Shown in pieces: positions 58,735-64,000 of a DNA stretch of 64,000 bases; the stretch's first letter is position 1; every line of letters begins with the position of its first letter. Source of the stretch: an uncultured Paracoccaceae bacterium (GTDB taxonomy: Bacteria > Pseudomonadota > Alphaproteobacteria > Rhodobacterales > Rhodobacteraceae); NCBI GenBank assembly GCA_943787985.1, contig CALSOO010000006.1, positions 310,001 through 374,000 of the forward strand, given 5' to 3'. The position numbers and the translations under genes are program-made. The notes under the pieces are model-generated. The model saw only the letters and a list, made by a program, of their open reading frames with translations, ran no database searches and was not told the origin of the DNA.

Positions 58735-59490
58735 TCAGGCGGTTTCAAGCTGGTTTTCTGGCGCGCGCGGGTGCGCCAGAGGTCCAAAATCACTAACATG
58801 TGAAATATGCGGGAACATCGACAGGAACAGGTCGCGTGTTGCGTGGCTGACGCTGCGCACGGCGGCTGATCCGGGGTGGAAGGTTTCCATTTCGATGCCG
58901 CCGACTTTGATCGCCGCGTGTCGTGTCAGGCATAGGTGAAACAAGCGCACGGGCGTTGGCGGTGTCACTTCGATAACATTCACGCCGTCCACAAACTGCG
59001 CCGCGGGCGTCAGCAGTTGCGCTCCACCGGTCTGGCCACGCAAATGATGCGGAGTTTGCAAAAGGCGGGCGGCTGGCCCAACGGTCAAAAAGGATGCAGG
59101 ACGTTCTTGGCCAAAGGTGTCGGCCATGATCCGCGTCAACGGCACGCGGCGGCCCACGTCCGCAGGCACAAAATTGGCTGACCCGATCCAGATGACTTCA
59201 GCCGCTTCACCGGAGGTGGTGTTGACCATCTCACCCGGTTGTAAATCTTCGATTGCGACGTCGCCTTGCGTGGTTTGGATCAGGGTCCCACGGGCAAATG
59301 CCCCGAAGGCGGATTCGAACAGATCGATTGCCGGTGCTTTGTACTGTGCGATGTGCAAACTGCCGTCCGCGCGCTTGGACACAACCTCATAGTTGCGTTT
59401 TGCGGTGGATTCAGTGCGGACAGGTGCCGTGTGACCCGCATTGGGTGCGGCTGCAAAAGGCTGGCGGAGTGCAGCAGTCGGAATCGTCAT
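58735..59490 (-). CDS. Hint-domain protein lacking the catalytic cysteine
   Basis: A 251-residue protein. Residues 64-200 form a Hint (Hedgehog/intein) domain, with AFARGTLIQTTQGDVAIEDL, GEMVNTTSG and the later LLQTPHHLRG and LTRHAAIKVGGIEMETFHP. In active Hint domains the first position is Cys (CFxxGT). Here it is Ala64, so autoprocessing by the usual N-S shift is not expected. The N-terminal 60 residues are disordered-looking. Rhodobacterales often carry such Hint proteins with unknown function. Start ATG 59490 behind AGAGGTT; the longer frame upstream is discarded. Confidence 0.82.
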   Translation of the reverse strand: MTIPTAALRQPFAAAPNAGHTAPVRTESTAKRNYEVVSKRADGSLHIAQYKAPAIDLFESAFGAFARGTLIQTTQGDVAIEDLQPGEMVNTTSGEAAEVIWIGSANFVPADVGRRVPLTRIMADTFGQERPASFLTVGPAARLLQTPHHLRGQTGGAQLLTPAAQFVDGVNVIEVTPPTPVRLFHLCLTRHAAIKVGGIEMETFHPGSAAVRSVSHATRDLFLSMFPHISHVSDFGPLAHPRAPENQLETA

Positions 59491-59781
59491 GCGATAACCT
59501 CTTTCAGGTTTGTCACATCTGCGTCGGCCCCCACCGACAACGACAGACGAACAGGGTTCATGTGTCTTTATGTGAGCATATTCCTGCCGACTGTAGTGAA
59601 TTGTCAAAAAATCATGAACACTAAACGTCCAAAAAGCACCAATCCTCCCGAAACAGGAGGTTTGTTTCACATTTCTCCGTGAAACCTGCCACAATTTTGT
59701 GGGGACCTACCCGGTTGCGGTGCGAATCGGGTCGCCACTCAGGGGTGGTTTGGGGGCGGGTTAACGCCCCCGATTGTCGTC

Positions 59782-59922
59782 TTAAGCTGCTTTTTGCGCA
59801 CTGCGCTCTGAGCGCTGTGCGATGAATGCGGCGCGACGTGTGCCACGGACCCAAGGCAAAACGACTTGCGTCTCTTTTGCGGTTTTGGTGACTGAGCTGA
59901 TGAAGCGTGTGTTCGTTTTCAT
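59782..59922 (-). CDS. Small basic conserved protein, 46 residues
   Basis: An open frame for MKTNTRFISSVTKTAKETQV followed by VLPWVRGTRRAAFIAQRSER, 46 residues, behind AGGAAA with seven-base spacing. The motif PWVRGTRRAAFIA is, as far as I recall, shared by short proteins of other Rhodobacterales, but I cannot check this. Basic, no signal peptide, no membrane segment. It lies alone between the Hint and pgeF genes; too short to be listed in usual scans. Confidence 0.6.
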   Translation of the reverse strand: MKTNTRFISSVTKTAKETQVVLPWVRGTRRAAFIAQRSERSAQKAA

Positions 59923-60219
59923 GTGTCTGTTTCCTGCTCGTCGGGTCGTTGCCCGTGTTGTCTGATGTTGCGAACAATATGACTGTCGTTTGGGGCTGGT
60001 TTTGGGCAGATTTTAGGAAAATTTGATAAACTTTTGAGCTGTTGACCCGCGAATAGGGCACAGCGCGGTTTTCTGCCCGATAGCGCGTTATATGCTGCTT
60101 TTAGGACGATTTCACTCAACTTGGGCCGTTTGACGAAACAATAATTTCAAAGCTTTTCGGATTGTTGTCACATTCCAGCCAAATCACGCCACATTTCCCC
60201 CCGTTTCCAAGGATGGGCC

Positions 60220-60975
60220 CTAAAGCGTGATGGCCGCGATCAACCGGCCATAGTCGGCCTCTTTGTTGTGAACACTGCGGCGGTAGGAATAGAACCGCGC
60301 TGGATCGCTGTATGTGCAATGCCCGGTCCATTCCGCATGCCCCACACCGGCCGTGCGCAGCCTGTGCAGTCCGAACGCGGGCAGGTCAAACTGAACGCGA
60401 TCCCCCGCGCCTTGGGCAAAAAAGCGCGTGTTGTCAGGGTCGTCGTCCACGAAAGCGTCCATAAACTCTGGACCAACCTCATACGCGCGTTGGCTGATTG
60501 TCGGCCCGATCACGGCCGTGATGTTGGACCTGGTCGCGCCAAGGGCCACCATCGCCTCGATCGTGGCGTCCAGAACGCCATCAAGCGCGCCGCGCCATCC
60601 TGCGTGTGCAGCCCCGATGACGCTTGCGTCCGCATCCGCAAACAAGACCGGTTCGCAATCGGCTGTGAGCACCGACAGCACCAGGCCAGGGGTGCAGGTG
60701 ACCAAGGCGTCCGCCTTGGGCTTGTCGCTGCCGGGTTGCGTGACGGTGATGACGTCTGCGGAATGTATTTGGTGCACGCCCATCAGGTGCGCGGCCGGCG
60801 CCCCCATTGCGTCAGCCACCCGCGCGCGGTTGATGGCGACGATCTCTGATTGGTCCGAACTGCCCGCCCCGCAATTCAAACCGGAAAAGACCCCCGAAGA
60901 CGCACCGCCCGCGCGGGTAAAGAACCCGTGACGTGTGTCAGAAAGCGCGTCTGCGGTCAAAATTTCGAGTGTCAT
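60220..60975 (-). CDS. pgeF: Peptidoglycan editing factor/purine nucleoside phosphorylase (YfiH family)
   Basis: A 251-residue YfiH/multi-copper-oxidase-like family protein. The metal site shows VHQIHSADV, VLTADCEPVL and GAAHAGWRG, with FYSYRRSVHN at the end. Related enzymes are purine nucleoside phosphorylases or edit peptidoglycan precursors. It overlaps midA by four bases and forms the cluster lgt-midA-pgeF, all minus strand. Confidence 0.92.
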   Translation of the reverse strand: MTLEILTADALSDTRHGFFTRAGGASSGVFSGLNCGAGSSDQSEIVAINRARVADAMGAPAAHLMGVHQIHSADVITVTQPGSDKPKADALVTCTPGLVLSVLTADCEPVLFADADASVIGAAHAGWRGALDGVLDATIEAMVALGATRSNITAVIGPTISQRAYEVGPEFMDAFVDDDPDNTRFFAQGAGDRVQFDLPAFGLHRLRTAGVGHAEWTGHCTYSDPARFYSYRRSVHNKEADYGRLIAAITL

Positions 60976-62027
60976 GGTTCCAATCCCGGTGGCGGGGTGT
61001 GTTGACTTGGAAAAAGGCCCACCACTTTGAACAGGTTTCCCATTTCATCAGGGTGCGTCAAGCGCCTATGTGCAGCGATATGGGCCTCGAGGGCGTCACC
61101 GCTCAGTTGTGCCGCCAGAGTTTGGGCGCGCTGGGTGATCCCGAGCCGCTCAAGGAATATCCCCTGCGGTGTGACGCGTGTGTGCTTGCACGGCGTCGCA
61201 GCACATATGGTTTCAAAATCCACGTGGGCCGTCATATCCGCCTGCCCGGGAGAGGCGAGCGGGTCTGACGCCGCGTGCTCTCGCACGGCCTGAAGCGTGT
61301 CCCCCAGGCTGCGCCAATCCCCGTAGTCGATAATCAAACCGGCCCCGCCGTGCTGTGCGATGCGTTGTCCCAGCGCGTCAATGGTCGGGGCAATCGCGGG
61401 GCAGTCCTCGATCAGATCGCCGTCTTTGGTATCTTCCAATCTGTGATGCAGCGCTGGTTGCAGCAAAGCAGGCCCCAGCCCGAATGTCAGCGCATCATCC
61501 AGCGTGCCGACATGGCGTTCACGCCACCGTTGCCCATCGCGGATAAACTGGCGGATCGGCAAGGCATCGAAAAACTCGTTTGCGACCACAAACAGCGGCG
61601 CGTCCGGCAGCGATTGCACATCCTCGATGTGGGTCAGCCCAGTTTTCAAGGTCTCGTTTTGCACACGGCGCAGGGTGGGTGATGCTTCGAGCAGGACGAT
61701 TTGAGCGGCCCTGTGAAAACCGTCCACCTTTTGCGTGGCGCGCAAGATATCGGCCATCAATGTGCCGCGTCCGGGCCCCAGCTCTGCCAATGTGAATAGC
61801 GCCGGCGCCCCTTGATCCAGCCAGCACTGTGCGAGGGAAAGACCGATCAGCTCTCCGAACATCTGGCTGATTTCGGGGGCTGTTGTGAAATCCCCTTTGA
61901 CGCCGAACGGGTCGCGGGTGGTGTAATACCCGAATGTCGGGTGAAGCAGGCATTCCGTCATATAATCCGCGACACTGATCGGCCCTTCATGGGCAATGCG
62001 GCGGATCAATATTTCTTTGAGGCTCAC
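60972..62027 (-). CDS. MidA/NDUFAF7-family SAM-dependent methyltransferase
   Basis: A 351-residue class I methyltransferase of the mitochondrial NDUFAF7 (MidA) type. [33 protein letters not shown] and the SAM-binding [18 protein letters not shown] are diagnostic. In mitochondria the enzyme methylates an arginine of complex I; the bacterial target is not known. Start overlaps lgt stop by four bases and stop overlaps pgeF start. Confidence 0.92.
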   Translation of the reverse strand: MSLKEILIRRIAHEGPISVADYMTECLLHPTFGYYTTRDPFGVKGDFTTAPEISQMFGELIGLSLAQCWLDQGAPALFTLAELGPGRGTLMADILRATQKVDGFHRAAQIVLLEASPTLRRVQNETLKTGLTHIEDVQSLPDAPLFVVANEFFDALPIRQFIRDGQRWRERHVGTLDDALTFGLGPALLQPALHHRLEDTKDGDLIEDCPAIAPTIDALGQRIAQHGGAGLIIDYGDWRSLGDTLQAVREHAASDPLASPGQADMTAHVDFETICAATPCKHTRVTPQGIFLERLGITQRAQTLAAQLSGDALEAHIAAHRRLTHPDEMGNLFKVVGLFPSQHTPPPGLEP

Positions 62028-62911
62028 GCGTCGCTCCGTTTGGCGCGCACGATGAGAATGATGCCCGCAAGGACCATCGGCAAAGACAGCAGTTGCCCCA
62101 TCGTCAGGCCAAGCCCCCCCATGTGCAGCGCAAGGCCAAGCGGGTTGGTGTCGGTGATGAATTGCGCGTCGGGCTGGCGGACGAATTCCACCACAAACCG
62201 TGCAAGCCCGTATCCGGCAAAGAAGGTTCCCGCGACAACACCCGGTGTCTTAAGTGCGCCGCGCCGCCAGACGAGCCACAACAGGACCGCGCCCAAAACG
62301 AGCCCCTCAAGGGCCGCTTCGTACAGTTGTGAGGGGTGACGTGCGCAGATGCCGACCACGTCGGGGCAATATTGCGCCGCGCGTGTGGGAAACGCGACGC
62401 CCCATGGCACATCGGTGGGACGCCCCCATAATTCGGAGTTGATGAAATTTGCAAAACGGCCCAGCAGCAGGCCCGGCGGAACACCAAGGGCCATTGCATC
62501 CGCAGCGCTGAGTTTGGTGATTTTGTAACGGCGTGTGTACAGCCATCCGGCCACGATCACGCCGACCAGCCCGCCGTGAAACGCCATGCCGCCCTGCCAC
62601 AACATCAGGATTTGCAGCGGATTTTCCAGATAGGCCCCCGGTTGATAGAAGATCACATATCCCAAACGGCCGCCAAAAATGACTCCCAGAATGACCCATG
62701 TCAGCAAGTCTTCGATCTGTTGCGGGGTCATCACGGGATGGTTTTGCGGCCACAGGCGGGGCGTCTTGATGGCCATGACGACCATCCGCCACCCGATCAA
62801 AATGCCGGCAATATACGCCAGTGCGTACCATCGCAGCGCAAATTCCATCCCGAACACGGTGATGGTGAATATCTCCGGAGAGATATTGGGGAAGGGGAGC
62901 AAACCTGTCAT
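62024..62911 (-). CDS. lgt: Prolipoprotein diacylglyceryl transferase
   Basis: A 295-residue inner-membrane enzyme with about seven helices, transferring diacylglycerol from phosphatidylglycerol to the lipobox cysteine of prolipoproteins. The conserved [11 protein letters not shown], the [13 protein letters not shown] loop and the Lgt signature [14 protein letters not shown] are present. First gene of lgt-midA-pgeF; divergent from ubiK. Confidence 0.95.
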   Translation of the reverse strand: MTGLLPFPNISPEIFTITVFGMEFALRWYALAYIAGILIGWRMVVMAIKTPRLWPQNHPVMTPQQIEDLLTWVILGVIFGGRLGYVIFYQPGAYLENPLQILMLWQGGMAFHGGLVGVIVAGWLYTRRYKITKLSAADAMALGVPPGLLLGRFANFINSELWGRPTDVPWGVAFPTRAAQYCPDVVGICARHPSQLYEAALEGLVLGAVLLWLVWRRGALKTPGVVAGTFFAGYGLARFVVEFVRQPDAQFITDTNPLGLALHMGGLGLTMGQLLSLPMVLAGIILIVRAKRSDA

Positions 62912-63006
62912 CTGCGTCTGAATGCCTCTGCCGCTTGGGGGATGTCAACCTTGCGCAATCTGCACAGCACCCCCATATAAGGCCCAATCACGAAGGAGAG
63001 ATCACG

Positions 63007-63246
63007 ATGCAAGCCCGCGGTAAAATTTTTGACGACATTTCACAGTTGATGACCAACGCTATGGGCGTCGCGCAAGGGGCCAAGGATGAAGCGGAAACCG
63101 CGATGAAATCCTTGATGGACCGTTGGCTGGCGGACCGGGATTTCGTGACACGCGAAGAATTCGATGCCGTGCGCGCAATGGCGCAAAAAGCGCGCGAAGA
63201 GAATGACGCGCTCAAAGCCCGTTTGGACGCGCTTGAAGCGAAGTAA
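63007..63246 (+). CDS. ubiK: Ubiquinone biosynthesis accessory factor UbiK family
   Basis: A 79-residue protein of the BMFP/UbiK family: an N-terminal amphipathic helix (GKIFDDISQLMTNAMGVA), then a C-terminal coiled coil (VTREEFDAVRAMAQKAREEN). UbiK supports the soluble Ubi complex that makes ubiquinone. ATG 63007 behind AAGGAGAG is chosen; the frame upstream adds 24 residues without similarity. A terminator follows 50 bases downstream. Confidence 0.87.
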   Translation: MQARGKIFDDISQLMTNAMGVAQGAKDEAETAMKSLMDRWLADRDFVTREEFDAVRAMAQKAREENDALKARLDALEAK

Positions 63247-63295
63247 GCAGGCGGCGGGGCAACTTGATATAGCCTCTCCGATAGACCGATTTGAG

Positions 63296-63323
63296 CACCC
63301 TGTTTCCGACAGGGTGTTTTTTT
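63296..63323 (+). terminator. Rho-independent terminator after ubiK
   Basis: CACCCTGT and ACAGGGTG form a perfect eight-base stem with loop TTCCG, followed by seven T's. Confidence 0.9.
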
Positions 63324-63522
63324 ATGCGCCTATTTTGCGGATCAACATGAGTTGTCCACAACTTATTGAGGTTATCCCCAAATAAAGGGTTGCCACATCC
63401 ACGCCGACACACCACCATATATGGTAGAAGATACGAGGGGTCGCCTCGATATCTCAGAGCAGGCATATAGCGCTTGGGGCGCTGCAAGACCCCTCCGCTA
63501 TAGCGACAGACAGGTGGTGCAT

Positions 63523-64000
63523 ATGTCCCTTTCAGAGCAGTTCTTTGAAGAAGATCTTCATCCCATCGATGTGGTCCAGAACATCGCGACACACAACGAG
63601 TGGGATTTCGACCGTATTGCCGATGACCAGATCGCAATGTCGGTGGAAGGCCAGTGGCGCACATATTCGGTGACCCTTGCATGGTCCGGCTATGACGAGA
63701 CCCTGCGCATGGTGTGCACCTTTGAAATGGAACCGCCTGCCGAAAAGCTGCCGGCCCTGTATGAATTGCTCAACCTTGTGAATGACCAGTGTTGGGCAGG
63801 CTCCTTTACCTATTGGGAAGAGGAGAAAATGATGGTGTACCGCTATGGTCTGGTGCTGGCTGGTGGCCAGGAAGCGGGCCCCGAGCAGGTTGACACGATG
63901 ATCGGCGCCGCGGTGATGAGTGCAGAGCGCTATTATCCTGCGCTGCAACTGCTGGTGTGGGGCGATCGCACCCCTAAAGACGCACTGCAAGTCGCCATTG
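63523..64000 (+). CDS. YbjN domain-containing protein (cut by window end)
   Basis: The first 159 residues are visible. FEEDLHPIDVVQNIATHNEW and a VCTFEMEPPAEKLPALYELL stretch match the YbjN/DUF1790 group, linked in E. coli to stress and motility regulation, with no defined biochemistry. ATG 63523 follows AGGTGG at six bases. The 3' end is missing. Confidence 0.8.
   Translation, partial: MSLSEQFFEEDLHPIDVVQNIATHNEWDFDRIADDQIAMSVEGQWRTYSVTLAWSGYDETLRMVCTFEMEPPAEKLPALYELLNLVNDQCWAGSFTYWEEEKMMVYRYGLVLAGGQEAGPEQVDTMIGAAVMSAERYYPALQLLVWGDRTPKDALQVAI

Overview
The window reads as a stretch of a Rhodobacterales (Roseobacter-group) alphaproteobacterial chromosome. Supporting signs are moderately high GC, an F1 ATP synthase operon in the order atpHAGDC, a bifunctional Sat-CysC, and small families typical of the order (DUF1150, DUF465/YdcH, UbiK, H-type lectin, DUF2161, TIGR01459 HAD hydrolase). 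I do not assign a genus. I see no rRNA, tRNA, prophage, insertion sequence or CRISPR array.

Layout. 0-8.8 kb: ChaC-like enzyme, a MotA/ExbB-plus-MotB/OmpA pair, an M23 peptidase, clpA (broken as read), gloB and a methyltransferase. 8.8-11.3 kb: repeat-rich intergenic DNA and an unrecognised 535-residue protein. 11.3-16.2 kb: atpHAGDC, closed by a clear terminator. 16.3-28.6 kb: housekeeping and accessory genes (H-lectin, fatty acid desaturase, prs, threonine aldolase, ribF, ppaC, a TraB-like protein and others). 28.7-30.9 kb: groESL behind a consensus promoter and a perfect CIRCE element. 31.3-45.1 kb: a nitrate assimilation locus, nasT-nasS-[leader RNA]-nrtA-nrtB-nrtC-nirB-nirD-nasA-trpD2-like-cysG. 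45.2-64 kb: rpiB, phnM-like, purEK, hsp20, sat-cysC, a ferredoxin-cyclase fusion, trxB/lrp, a Hint-domain protein, pgeF-midA-lgt, ubiK and a ybjN-like gene cut by the window end.

The nitrate locus is the most coherent system. NasT (ANTAR antiterminator) and NasS (cytoplasmic nitrate sensor) lie just upstream of a leader with two hexaloop hairpins. The second hairpin overlaps the left arm of a strong terminator placed 38 bases before nrtA. This predicts nitrate-controlled read-through into the ABC importer (NrtABC), nitrate reductase (NasA), nitrite reductase (NirBD) and siroheme synthase (CysG). From nirB onward, five genes are chained by four successive ATGA overlaps.

Quality warning. Several normally conserved or essential genes carry single-base indels that break the frame while the protein sequence on both sides stays conserved: clpA (about a dozen or more), groEL (five), nasS, nrtA, nrtB, nrtC, nirB and a small gene at 53.2 kb. 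Most fall in short homopolymers. I interpret them as sequencing or consensus errors, not true pseudogenes, and give each such gene one span.
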